A DNA stretch of 64,000 nucleotides, from contig JARWKL010000001.1 of assembly GCA_029961685.1 (NCBI GenBank), positions 53,904,062 through 53,968,061 on the forward strand, written 5' to 3'. A model generated the notes under the pieces. The model was not told where the DNA came from. It worked only from the letters and a program-made list of their open reading frames with translations, and ran no database searches. The position numbers were made by a program, and so were the translations under genes. Positions 24,901-36,700 of the stretch are shown here, piece by piece. This DNA is from Aristolochia californica (Eukaryota; Streptophyta; Magnoliopsida; Piperales; Aristolochiaceae). Within the stretch, counting starts at the first letter, position 1, and each line of letters opens with the position of its first letter.

Positions 24901-27900
24901 GCTCTTTCCAAATGACAGGTCTGGAAAAGCATGGGATCAAAGTGTAAGCCTGTTTTTTTATTTTTTATTTCACATTCAACCACCCAAGACCTTACATTAG
25001 AAACTACCCCATGTGGTCATTGAGCCAAAGGCCTAGTGCTCAGAGTTTCAGCCATCTTGCTTGCAGTCTTTGCTCTCTCAAGTATTATTTATCTTTCTTC
25101 AAAAAAAAAAAAAAAAAAGAAAGTATTATTTATCTGACTTGTTCTGCCTTGGAGTTATTAAAACATAACCTCCTTACATGTGCAGGTCATCCAGAGAAGT
25201 TTTGAAGTTCTTATGGGTATTTGGACACACTAAATATTTGTGAAGCTTATAATCTTTGGTTCTACTTGATACCACTATATAGAAGCATAAGGATTTAGTC
25301 TTATCATTAGTACTTGTCTTGGTGTCGTTGTGCAGTGAGCCAGTTTACTTTGTACGGAATTCTTAAGGGTAACAAACCAGATTTTCATGTGGCCATGTCA
25401 CCTGAGAAGGCAAAGACCTTCTACTCATCACTAGTAGATAAATTTCGTCAATCATACAGTACAGAAGCTGTAAAGGGTAAGATACTCTTTGGTCATTTCT
25501 TACCGTTTAGTCCTTCTACATTTCTTTTTTATAGGCAAATGAGATGTTTCTGCTACCATTTGATGTTTAAGTAGCAAGTTGAACATTTTCTATGAAGTCT
25601 TGTTAGTCTATAAAAATGAGAATCTTACCTCTTGAGGTTTGTTAAAGAAAACGTTGTTTTAGAATAGTTATTTCAGCACTTATATTTATTTCTTGTTAAT
25701 TTTTGGTTTAAGGACAAGGGTATATAGGTATTTATAAAGATGGTGATATATAAATAAAAGGAGAATGGAAGTGCTAGGTTTTGAGATAGCACTTCTCATG
25801 TTGCCCTAATCATCTGTCTCGCATTCATCCTCTCTTCCTTTTCAATCTTCCATCTTTTGTCTTCTCTCTTTTACTCCTCTTTTCTCCTTTTTCTTCTTAT
25901 TACTTAACACTTTCAAACCTAGAAGTAACATGGTACCAGAGCAGGGGTTCTACGGTTTTATTGAAGCTCCTCAACATTTCAAATTAAAGCTCAAGTTTAT
26001 CCATGTTTGCCAGATAAGTTTCAATTAAAATCAAGTTGTTTTATTCTATCCCAGGTCATTACAGTATTTGAGTACCCTTCAGTCCCTTGTTACTGGTTTC
26101 CTTTGATGTACTTGCCTGAGAGTTTACATCTCCAAAAACCCAGTTCTTTGTTTTCTAGTGGAATTGATCAAATCATGTTTTTTTCTTCTTGCTTTGCATG
26201 GCAGAATAGATTTCAAATATTCTTCTTTCATGGCTTCCTTATTCTGTTACACTTTTGAGAGTTGTATTAGTTTTTGTGGGTTGAAACCCTAAATTAGGGT
26301 TTGATATATTCCAGCCATAGTTAACTACATATTTATGCATGTAGTATTTGTTTTTCAAACTCTTTACCCATAAGTTAATGTTACTCAGATATTTTGCATC
26401 TAACCCACATCCATTACAGCCTCAAAAGAGTGACTTGCTAATGCCTTAAGTCGGCCATACTTACCTTTGAAATCCAGCTCTTCATGTCCTACATGCATTA
26501 GTTAAGTTCTTATTTTTTTTCCCTCATGCATATAGTAGGTACCGATCATCTTGCTACTTAGCATTTATTCTCAAATTCGTGGTCAATTTTTCCTTCAATT
26601 TTTGGTCAAGTCTCTTGTCAAACATAGCTAAAAGTGTAAACAAGTCAATGAGTTTCCTTAATGAACCAGGGAAACATGATTTTTTGAAGATTACAACAAT
26701 TATTCTCAAGGGAAACAATTATTTTTTTTAATTTCCTGAGACTTGATTGGTTACCTCTCAAAGTTACCCCCTCTGCTAATGAAGTTGATCCTTCTTATTA
26801 GAGATGGTTGAAGGAAGACACTCTAGTTATTAGTTGGTTCATCAACAATTGGAAGAGTTAGTTACAAACAATTTAGTACATTTAGTCACAATACAATCAA
26901 TTTGGGACACAAGCTCTAAATTATATTTTGCTCCCGATAGTCTTTAGAAGCTCTATGATGTTTTCCCAGAATGATACAATACTAAGCAAGGGGATAATCT
27001 ACACGATTATTTTGCACGATTGAGAGGATTACTCCAAAGTAGAAAGCTGCCATGGATGAAGAAATGGCGGCTATATATGATAACAAGACTTGGGAGTTGA
27101 CCTCTGTCCTTCCAAATGTGAGGGTTGTTGGGTACCAGCGGGTATTTTCCCTCAAGCACAATCTTGATGGTAGTATAGCATGTTATAAGGCTAGTTTAGT
27201 ATCTCTTTTGCTGAAATATAAGCACACTCTTCTTCTTCTTCTTAAAAAATAAGGCTAGGTTAGTTATAAAAGGGTGTACTCAATCCCTTGGCATTGATTA
27301 TGAGGAAACTTTTTTTCTAGTTGCTAAATTCAATTCCATTCGGGTTATTATCTTTCTTACTGCAAATTTCAATTGGCTTTTGATCAATTAGATAATAAAA
27401 ATACCTTTCTTAATGGTGATCTTACTTAGCAGGTGTACATGTTGTAGCCACCCGGCTATGTTGTTTAGGTGGGGAAGGTTGCTGATTAACTCTATTTATA
27501 GGTTGGAGCAATTATTTGATAAATTCAGCAAAGTTGTTCTTCATTTTGGCTTCAAGAGATGTGAAGTTGAACATTCTGCTTTCATTAAACATACAAGTCA
27601 GGGTGTTATTCTTATGGCGGTGTATGTTGACGACATTATTATAAGAGGGAGTGATAAAATTGTTATTCAATGGATAAAAGAAGACTTAGCAAAGGATTTT
27701 CAAACTGATGACCTTAGGCTATTGAAATATTTCTTTGGAATAGAAGTGTTACAATCCAGTCATGGTATAGTCCTATTTGAAGTGCCCCAGACTTCCTAAA
27801 AGAAATAGGTATGCTTTGTTGTAGACTTACTACGACTCCAATGGATCCTAATGTCAAGTTATGTGGCCGAGTTTGGAAATGAAGTTGATGTGGGCAGATT

Positions 27901-29480
27901 TAAGCACTTGGTTGGTGAGCTTATTTATATAACAGTCTCAAGGCCAGATATCTCATTTGCTGTTAGTGTTATTAGTCAATTCATGCATCAACCACAAAGT
28001 TCTCATTGGCAAACTTTGGAGAGAATCCTCTGGTATTTAAAAAAGAATCTTGGTCAAGGATTGCTTTATAAATGCTATGGTCACACCAACATTGAAGACT
28101 TTGCAAATGTAGATTGGACCGGTTCTCTTGATGACAAAAAACAACCTCTAATTACTATCTAGTGGTTGGAGGAAATCTTGTCACTTGACTGAGTAAGAAA
28201 CAAAGAGTGGTGTCAAGATCAAGTGTTGAAGTAGAATATTGTGCTATAGCTTCTGCTGTTAGTGAAATGTTATGGCTTAGATCATTACTTGCTGAGCTTG
28301 TTTTTTCAGCAAGTTTGATGCTACTCCTTTGTGGTAACCAAGCAGCAATTCACATTGTCACCAACTTGGTCTTTCATGAAAGAGCTAAACACATAGAGAT
28401 TGCCTATCATTTTGTTCAAGAGAAACCTCAAGCTGGTATTATAAGCATGTATTACATACCTAAAAATTAGCAAGCTGGTATTATTAGCATGTATTACATA
28501 GGCTTTGAGACATCACTTAATACATTTCCCTAATCATCTCTCTCTCACTAGTCCTTTGTTCTTCTTCAATCTTCCTTCTCTTGTCCTCTCTCTTTTACTC
28601 CTCTTTTCTCCTTCTTTTTCTTCTCATTAGTTAACACTTTCAGACATGAAACCCTAGAATCCATCAAGGTTATTGTGAAAACCTTCTAAAAATTGTTTCT
28701 TTTTTGTCTGGTACATAAATATTGAAGTTTCTGGTACTTCAATGACATCAAAAGGCTTGAAACTAGCATACTGTAAGCTGATATGGTTGAACAGCAGTTC
28801 TGTCATTTTGCTTGTTGAAGACATGGAACTGATTTGAGTCCTCGAAAAACACATTTATGTTGCATATCTCATTTTGCTTTGGGCTTTTTGTTTTGGAAAA
28901 AAAGAGTGCCAAATTCTTATTTATAAAAATGAATTTTTTTTTATTTTTTTTATGTCGATTTTACTGAATGATAAACTTTAAAAGAAACCAATGATCAATA
29001 AACTAACCAATTGTGGAAAAGGAAGTACGGTAATTGCAGTAGATACTCTGAATTCATTATTAAGCATTATCTGTTTATATTTTTGTTATTTATGCATGTT
29101 AAGACTGGAATCAGACTGATGTTCTTTTATTGTGGGTTCCTGTCATAAATGCCACACTTTGGGCCATTTTTTAATAGATGGTGTCTTTGGAGCAATGATG
29201 AAGGTTAGCAATTGCAATTACAAATTTTCATGCAGGGCATTTCGATTCTGACTAGCAAATTCTGAATTTTCTCTTGTCACCTGAAGGTTCATTTGGTCAA
29301 TGATGGTCCAGTTACTGTGCAACTTGATTCATCACAGTCGTGCAAGTGAGTATATTTCCTGATGGAAAATGCGATCACTGTCATTTATTTCTGTTGCTTA
29401 TAAACACCAAAACTTCTTAGTTAATGTTCATGGAATGTATCAGGAGCAAAAGTGAAGGTGCAGAAGCTACTGATCCATGA
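18506..29480 (+). CDS. DTD1: D-aminoacyl-tRNA deacylase (DTD)
   Basis: DTD hydrolyses D-amino acids (and glycine mischarged on tRNA-Ala) from tRNA, a chiral proofreading step. Eight exons keep phase: 18506-18547, 18654-18745, 24877-24943, 25186-25216, 25336-25476, 29178-29203, 29287-29345 and 29444-29480 (TGA). They give 164 residues, close to the family's usual 145-165. Residues 1-14 are MRAVVQRVLSASVE. The two active-site signatures are present: SQFTLYG in exon 5 and NDGPVT (the Gly-cisPro motif) in exon 7. No breaks are seen. Intron 2 (6.1 kb) and intron 5 (3.7 kb) are filled with transposon remnants while the other introns are short. The start is the only Met that gives the conserved MRAVVQRV N-terminus. 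The gene converges on the peroxidase gene, 483 bases separating the coding ends. Confidence 0.95.
19957..20321 (-). mobile_element. TRIM-like element (family 2) in DTD1 intron 2
   Basis: Two direct repeats of about 120-130 bases (from about 19957 and from about 20203), both reading TTAAGATTGAG and later GGAGGC, TATAAAC and CTTAACACTTATCTA, flank a short internal part. The sequence beside the right repeat, read on the minus strand, is TGGTATTAAAGCATG, similar to an initiator-Met tRNA primer-binding site. This fits a minus-oriented TRIM. I found no clear target duplication. Fragments of the same kind lie near 20630-20760, 21385-21480, 58735-58800 and 61165-61290. Confidence 0.6.
21690..22250 (-). 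mobile_element. LINE 3' fragment with RNase H-like domain
   Basis: On the minus strand the region 22250-22050 encodes an RNase H-type block (SYAKPMGISDSTAAEIRVLY), the domain that ends ORF2 of many plant L1-type LINEs. It runs toward a T-run at 21692-21701 on the plus strand, which would be the poly(A) end of a minus-strand LINE. A large microsatellite interrupts it at 21901-22003. Zinc-knuckle sequence of the same element type lies immediately upstream (22310-24190). Confidence 0.7.
21901..22003. repeat. Compound microsatellite (TG)15 (AG)24 (G)25
   Basis: Thirty bases of TG, then 48 bases of AG, then a run of 25 G, all without interruption. Long G homopolymers like this can reflect assembly or sequencing uncertainty in exact length. 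It lies inside the LINE fragment in DTD1 intron 2. Confidence 0.95.
22403..24190 (-). repeat. Five-copy tandem array of a LINE zinc-knuckle (zf-RVT) segment
   Basis: The same segment recurs five times head to tail. Equivalent bases are at 22501, 22853, 23205, 23568 and 23928, giving periods of 352, 352, 363 and 360; the longer units carry an extra ACTCAACTTGGA-like stretch. On the minus strand each copy encodes NDEMIQHLLLHCQFSRQIW or a close relative, the reverse-transcriptase zinc-binding segment of plant LINEs, plus GITFGMP. Copies differ by scattered substitutions and small indels and most remain open over about 100 codons. The array lies wholly within DTD1 intron 2, antisense to the host gene. 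Confidence 0.93.
24186..24680 (+). mobile_element. LINE fragment, RNase H start and 3' end, plus strand
   Basis: Starting exactly at the end of the tandem array, the plus strand encodes NPGPAVLGVILDDKGHMS, a typical RNase H-domain beginning of plant LINEs. It decays over the next 400 bases and reaches a TTTTTTATAATGAATTTCTC-type tail near 24640. Orientation is opposite to the array, so two LINE pieces meet here head to head at the shared AATCCGG. Confidence 0.6.
25695..28650 (+). mobile_element. Degenerate Copia LTR retrotransposon in DTD1 intron 5
   Basis: A 5' LTR ends near 25925 and is followed by ATGGTACCAGAGCAGGGG (25929-25946), an initiator-Met tRNA primer-binding site. Pol pieces follow: reverse transcriptase start at 27050-27180 (MDEEMAAIYDNKTWEL), AVYVDDIII near 27620-27640, the linker RFKHLVGELIYITVSRPDIS at 27895-27960, and RNase H at 28205-28470 (SSVEVEYCAIASAVSEMLW). 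A truncated 3' LTR (about 28490-28645) shares the run CTCTCTTTTACTCCTCTTTT with the 5' LTR. Many stops and frameshifts are present. It is in the sense orientation of DTD1. The 5' limit of the LTR is approximate. Confidence 0.85.
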
Positions 29481-29963
29481 TTAAAATACTAAGGTATCAC
29501 AATATCTTGGTGAACATAGAATTAATGAGCCAGTAATATAATTCTGTGGACACCATCTTATACAGATTCATTTACTTGAGGAAATATACGTTTATAATTT
29601 ACCAGCAAAATGAGTTATTAGTGTATTGAGCACTTTTAACTACAATCACCTCTTCTCGAGAGGTAAGCTAGATAGTATGGAATGCACAAAGTGCCTTCAG
29701 ATTCTTTTTTATACAAATGGATATGACATGGGTTCTACATGTTTAAGAGTGTAGAAGTGTGTTTTCACTCTCAAATTATGTTAATTCTTATCTATCTGAG
29801 TTTTTCCAGTCTTGACTCTAATTCTCAAAGGGGTTTGCATGTGTAAAAATGGAATCGACATTCGATGTTTAAGGAAGACAAACAAATAGAACGTCGGCAA
29901 CTCTTGAGGTCAGTTGTAAATGGAAGAATGAAGAAAAATGGAAACAGATTTTAGGGCTGTGGA

Positions 29964-32130
29964 TTATGTAAGCCGAGAGCAGTCCTTCCTTATTTCGCCC
30001 TGATTTCCCACTTTTACCCCGATGGAGCCCATCTTCTCCATGGCCAAGGAGAAGGCCTGAAAGAACTTGGCCTTATCCTTGCCGAGAGCCTGTACGAGAG
30101 GCACAGTCCTTGGATCCATGAACAACCCTTGATCCGTCGCCAACAATCCTAACTTGGCCTCTAAATTGCTGTAATAGGCGTGATCGAAGAGGAAGGGCGT
30201 GTTGACGTCGAAGGGGGCGACGATGTCCTTGTTGCCGCCCCTGTGCGGGCAGGACATCCTGAGGGCCTTGAGGAGCCTGGGATCGATGGAGGGGTCGGCC
30301 TTCTTGGTTTGGCGGTAGTTGTACAGTCGGCCGGTGAACTGATTACAGTGCGCGAACCCGATGGTGTGAGCACCGGAGAGCACCACCAAGTCCTCCTGGC
30401 TCAGCCCCTTGGAGCCAAAGAGGCCGAGCAGCTCGTTCACTGTGGAGTTGGAACCGGGGAGGTTGGGCTTCACCTTGGACGCCAGTGAAACTCGACCATC
30501 TCTCCTTCCTTTCTTCACCACGTAGTATGGCCCTCCGGTCTGCAACAAGATACAAAGAGATGACAAACATAAAGAGTTCTTTCAATTACAAGATGCTTCT
30601 GTTAAGTCTCAGTCGTATTCTTTATGTAATTGAATACGACCAGGTGAATAAATGGCAAGCCGTTTCTCCTATCCTAATGAAAAACCGAGGAGGCCGTGAC
30701 TTCCATGGAGTATTAATGAGAGAATCAGAAACACCCTGGTCTTTTTTTTCTGGGGGAAGCCGAGAGAGTGACGCTACTATACCTAGCTTTCAAACTCCAC
30801 AGTCCACATACAGTAGCCGGGTCTTTCCTCCCAGACTAATCGATAAAACTACTCGCCTCTGCAATTGCAACTGCCCGTCGGCTCTTCTCAGTTTTTTAAA
30901 ATAATATGGTCCGGAAGAAGACACATCGGAAGACGGACTGTTTAACTCGGAAAAGTTTTCAGAAACCGATACGACAGGCTGAGGAGGAGATTAGGAACAG
31001 TAATAAAAACCGGAGAAGTAGTTCCGATGGGTTTGACCACCGTTGGAAAAGACAAACTACGTCCAATCAAGAAATTTCCGACCGCATGCTAAGATATTCG
31101 ATTCTCGTGAAGGGCGATTTTCCGGTCATTTCGATAAAAACAAGTGTTAAGATCGTCAACTGTCCTTTGGGGTGGACTCACCGTGCAGGAAACCTCTCTC
31201 TGTCCTTTTTGGCCTGTAATTTCAGTTTTAGTAAGCAACAAATTGTAACTTCTGACGAAGTCTTCGCCGATAGGAAACGGAAGCTGACAGGAGGAAGGTA
31301 GAGAAAGGCACCTTACTGACCTACTTCTTGTAACTTCATCTGTGATTGTTTGATTTACCATGTATCAGTGGAAGGAAAATAATTAAAATACCAGGTGAAC
31401 AAAGTCTCTAGCAGCAATAGCGAGGATGTCTGCGCAGGAGACGACGCCCGGACACTTGCTTTCGACCAAATCCTTGGCTTTTTCAACAGTAGAAAACGCC
31501 TCCGGCCGAAGGTTCTTGTTGTACCGAGCGTATCTCTCAGCCAGAGGGCTTCCTTGTTTAGATGATATCAATATCGAAGCATCGCAACCCTGCAGCAGAA
31601 AACGAGAAAAACAATGTGAAGGAGAAGAAAAACAAACCAAACCATTCAGTTCAATGTCTGAGAGAAAAAATAATATGTAAGTCTGCAAAAATCACAATCC
31701 AGGCTCGTCACTAGGAGTAGTACTGGCCACCAATAGAAGAAGGATGTCTCTAGTAGACAAAGCAAAGTTGACGACCTACAGACTTAAAATTCAAAAAACC
31801 AGGCATATCAACGGAGTTTAATGCAGTTGAAAAATGAAATCTAAGAAAGCGTGCGTGTACTTCGACAAAACAATCATGGAAGAAGAGGCGAATCGTGGCG
31901 GGCCCGGAAACTGGAGAGTCTCTCAACTGCTGGGAAGTGACCGACAGCACGAGCTGTTCGAGCTGAGGACAAGTCTTGGAGTAGAAATCGACGGCGAGCT
32001 GGGAAGAGTAGCCATTGCTGGTAAGATTGTGATACGACTCCGTGGACGGCAGAAAGATGAAGAAGACAGAGAAGACGGCCGATATGGCTGAAAGCAATAT
32101 AGACATGTTTTTGCAGCTTGGGAACTCCAC
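29964..32130 (-). CDS. PER19: Class III peroxidase, peroxidase 19-like, secreted
   Basis: Secreted haem peroxidase using H2O2 to oxidise phenolics in the cell wall. Three exons: 31861-32130, 31392-31589 and 29964-30539 (TAA), 347 residues. The N-terminus has a hydrophobic segment (ILLSAISAVFSVFFIFL) fitting a signal peptide; the alternative start MSILL at 32106 also fits. Distal site RLFFHDCF has His at about 85; proximal site GAHTIGFAHC has His at about 214. The calcium-loop region GCDASILIS and the conserved CPGVVSCADILAIAARDFVH are intact. The sequence most resembles peroxidase 19 as I remember it (SKTCPQLEQLV, FDHAYYSNLEAKLGLLATDQ). Exon 3 is visibly GC-richer than its surroundings. No breaks. 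The 5' end faces ATP11, 1.6 kb away. Confidence 0.94.
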
Positions 32131-33742
32131 CCAGGAGAACCAGAAGGGGAACTATTACATAACCATTTGCTCCCTGTCTATAATCTATATGTACGCAGAA
32201 TATATTATCAATGGAGAGAGAAACACATACGGATACCCGTGATGAAAAAAATATATAACAGAACACAGAAGGGGTTGATTTCGTTCCTTTTTTTTTTTTC
32301 CTTCTAACAAAAGGACACCACAGAAGAAGATGAGGATGCATTAATTTGACCAGCACGCCCAAAACACCCTTGTCATTGGTAGAAATTACTTGCAGCAACT
32401 TGAACTCTAGAAATCTTCTGAGTGTCTGACGACGAAGAGACAATCTGCGGATGTTTACGTGAACGAGAGGCTGGCTTCAATTACCTGAATTAGCTCTGAC
32501 GATGATCCGCATTCTTTCGTGGTAGATCGTTTTCCATATAGCGACACCGTGCTTGGAAACAAATACACCATGTGCTGAAAGCACGCCAACAACATACGTA
32601 CAAAAGTCACTCTCATGGACAATGGAGATTGGAGAGCTTTCCATTACTGACTGTAATACCAGTGAAGGAAAGGTTCTTTTGGGCAGATTGTGTCGCTAAC
32701 AGCTATGATTATAAGAATCATTTGGTGAAAACGATACTGTTTCCTTAATCAAATGAAGGTATCACTGTATCAATATCGATAAGTATGATTCTTAGTGGGT
32801 ATCGGAGGTGAGGTAAGGGGAGGCGAGCGTTGGTCTGTGAGGTCCATGTGCAAGCAATTAAAAGTTGGGACGAAAGCGAAGGCAAGGGAGAGTATATATG
32901 AAATGAATGCTGCGCACATGGTGGCCAGTCAACTTCAATTGGTGGAGTAAATCCAGTCTTGCACAGATTTGTTTATGGCGATGCTGGACGCCCCTTTTCA
33001 TGTGGGTGACCTTTCCGGTTCCCGGTGGTCTCTACGATAAAAAGCTCTGTAGTCTGGATTCTCTGGAACTACTCTCCTTTTTCCCCCCTTCACTTGAAAG
33101 CTGCAGCTTTAATTGGGGTCCGTCCCTTTGTACCCAAAAGCAGGCTCTCAGACGTTACTCTGACTTCTTCTGCAGCAGGCACATCTATAGGAACGGGCAT
33201 TCTCTGGAAAAATGCGGTGGTGTATAGTGTTTGCGGCGACGAAAGGACTGACTGAATGTTTTTCTTGGCAAGCAAATGGACGAATACCTTGTGTGCAAGA
33301 TTTCTGATCAGGTAAAGACACTGAGAATTAATGTTTTTTTTTCTCTAGAGCATGAACAGGTATTCAATTCGTAATCTACGAACATCACTGAATCTCGTAA
33401 TGGGAAATGTTGGATGAATCTCATGGTGGCTTCTTTTACAGATAGCTTATTAAGCAATACCTGGTAATATATAATGATAATTTAATATTTTTATTTGAGT
33501 AAATTGTGATATTTATACAATTTTAGTCATTTTTAAATAATTTTAAATATTTTTTTAATTATTTTTATATATTAAAATGATATTATTTATTATTAATACC
33601 ATATACTTTCTTATATTCCGGTAAGGCTCATATTAGATAACCGTTTCATTACTTCCGAAACGGGTTGGGGTTACACAGCAAAGCTTGAATCATCAGAGCA
33701 GCAGAAGCCGCCCCTCTTCCGCTTCTCATTTGATAAGCGACA
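32131..33742. other. Divergent intergenic region between PER19 and ATP11
   Basis: 1.6 kb between two divergently transcribed genes, so it should hold both promoters. I see no supported coding region; the short ORFs here lack homology that I recognise. 33470-33600 is very AT-rich. No promoter element could be assigned with confidence. Confidence 0.6.
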
Positions 33743-36700
33743 ATGCAACGCATAATGAAAGCTACTGCTCACAACTTTCGGTCCTTCCTTCCCGAACTAG
33801 TCAATGCCTACCGTGTTTCTTCATCGATTTCAGATTCAATTTCCATTCAGAAGTCATCCCTTAGTGGCTTGTCACTACGAGCGTCTCAAGAGCAATTGCA
33901 GTCTCTTCCAAGCCGGTTTGTAAGATGGTCTTCTCTGGGACCCTGCAGAGGGTCGAGATTTGCGACGGGTTTCTCGCCTCTCAAACATAAGCCCTTGGAT
34001 TCCATCATTGACATGGAAAGGGCTAAACTCCAGTCGCCGGAAGATCTTATTAGTATATGGGATGATGTGAGTCTTCAAAGCCACTTCCCGACTTTGAAAT
34101 AACAGAATTTTTTTTATATTTTTGTCCATACATTTCTTCTCATATAGTTTACTCATCCAGGACCCATAGTCTTATTCTGTTGAAGCTAAAAGTATCTTCT
34201 GCATATCTACTACCTTTGTTATGATTTTGGAAATTTAAAATGGATGAAAAGCGAGTATAAGTGCTGTCGATCTGAAATTATGAACGGAATCGCATTTAGA
34301 TTTGCCATTACTTCTTTCTCCCCCAAAAGATAAAGAAAATAATTCATTTACTCGTATATACAAGTAAGATGTGGTTGAGTGCGTCATTATAGAACAGAGT
34401 GTTGATCAATTAGCAATACTTTAGGAAAGGGGGATGTACTTTTCAAAGAATTAATGTCAAATATTTTGCTAAAAGTTTTTATTTGAATGCATTGATTTTG
34501 TATAATACATTCCCCGGATTTAATCTGTTATTTGCATTGTTTCAGACAGTGTAATGTTTCCTAGTGCTATCCGATATCATGAAATTAGCTCATCTTTATA
34601 GTGTTCCTACTTCCTTATTATCAGGTATGAATGTGGACGTTTTGGTGCTTCAGAGGACTGACAATTTTTTCCTTAATATAACAGTACCACTTGGGTAGAG
34701 GTCATATTGGTGCGTCCATGACAGGAAAATTGCACCGTCTGTTGGTGGAAAGATCAGCCTCTTGGTAATCTACTTTCACCATTTGTACTTCTGTATTTCT
34801 TTCTCTCTCTCTTTTTTCTTCATTGTTTTAACTATAACTGTGAACTAATAGAATAAAGAAGATTGAGGAGGAGAGAAGGAGAGAGAGAGAGAGAGAAGAT
34901 GGCTGCAGCAAGAGAGCCAAAAGCAGAGCTCTCATAGGGTTGTTGACCCCTAACACCTCTTATAACTTAAGTGAAAAATTAGAGTACAAAGATAAAAATA
35001 CCCTTATTCCATTAACTCCTTTAAATCCCACGCTACACCTCCAAATTACATGAAAATGAAACTGTATGGAAACTTAAACATGTTGAGTAAAGAAATACCC
35101 TATCTTGGAGGTATGGACTGTGTAAAATTACCAAATTACCCTTCATACTGTTTTCTAACACTTCCCCTCAAGTTGGAGCATTAATGTCCATAAGCTCCAA
35201 CTTGTTACAGAAAGCTCCAAATTCACGTTTACCTAAGGTTTTTGTAAACATATCAACAACTTAATCACCAGATTGAACATAGGGGGTAACCACTACTTCT
35301 TCATCACTGCATCTCGAACAAAGTAACAACCAACTTCTATATGTCAACCGACTTCATCGAGAAAGATTACTTTTTTTAGGGCAAGAGATTGATAGCGAGA
35401 TCTCAAATCAAATTGTAGGTCTCATGATATATCTCAGTATAGAGGATGCGACCAGGGATCTTTATTTGTTTATAAACTCTCCCGGCGGGTGGGTAATCCC
35501 CGGAATAGCTATTTATGACACTATGCAATTTGTGTTTCTTGCAATGAATATAGTATACTAATTATCACAATACATAGTCATAGGCCCATTGCTCTTTAGG
35601 TTTGATTCTTGGGCAATTTACCTAGCCCACTTCAAATCACTAACTGTATGAGTCATAGCTCTATACTCAACTTTAGCACTAGATCATGCCACATCATTCT
35701 ATTTCTTGTTCCTCCAATTTATCAAGTTTCCTCCCAATAACACACAATAGCCAGTAGTAGACGTTTTGTCCAGTTTAGAGCCAGTATAATCAGTATTTGA
35801 GAAGGTTCTATAAGTGATCATAAGGTTTAAAAAACAACTCCTTTCCAAGAGACCCCTCAAATATCTCAATGTTCTCTTTGTAGCTTCGAGATGTACCTTG
35901 TGTGGACGATCCATGAATTGACTGACCACACTGATAGAGAAGGATATATCAGGACGGGTAACTGTGGCATAAATCAGTTTTCCCACTAGTTTGCGATATA
36001 CTCTCTTGTCCTTGAGCTCATCATTGTTCTCATCATGAAGGTCATGACCAACTTCCATAGGAGTCTCCACTGGTTTCACCCCTGACAAGCTATACTTCTG
36101 TAACATATTAGACACATATTTCTTCTGTGTCAGTACGAGTCCTGCCTTGCTTCTACCCACCTCAATACAAAGAAAATACTTCAAGGAACCTAAATCTTTA
36201 GTCTGAAAATGCTTTGAAAGATGTATCTTTATCTCCTCAATATTTTCTATATTACTCTCAGATAAAATGATATCATCTGAGTATATTTGCAAGACAACAA
36301 TACTAGATGGCCTCTTCGTGACAAATAGGGATTGATTACAGTGGCTTCGAGAGAACCTAAAAGACATGACAACCTGGCTAAACTTCTCAAACTAGGCTAT
36401 AGGGCTCTGTTTAGACTATGCCTTCTTGAGTGTACACACCTTTTGAATCTCCCCTTGAGCAACATACCCAAGAGGTTGCTCTATATATACTTAATCATTT
36501 AGGTCACCATACAAGAAGGCATTTTTGAGATCTAATTGAAACAATGGCCAACCTTGATTCACAACAACAGATACCAGGATACATACCAAAGTCAGTTGGG
36601 CAACTGGTGAGAAGGTTTCAAACACATCAATGCCATATGTTTGAGAGTATCCCTTTGCTACCAACTTACCTTTATTTTGCTCAACGTAACCATTTGCTCG

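Noticed and set aside
30180..30488. Plus-strand open frame opposite peroxidase exon 3
   Set aside because: Shadow of GC-rich peroxidase coding sequence on the other strand.
31874..32443. Long minus-strand open frame overlapping peroxidase exon 1
   Set aside because: It is in a different frame from the conserved haem-peroxidase reading and has no homology that I recognise.
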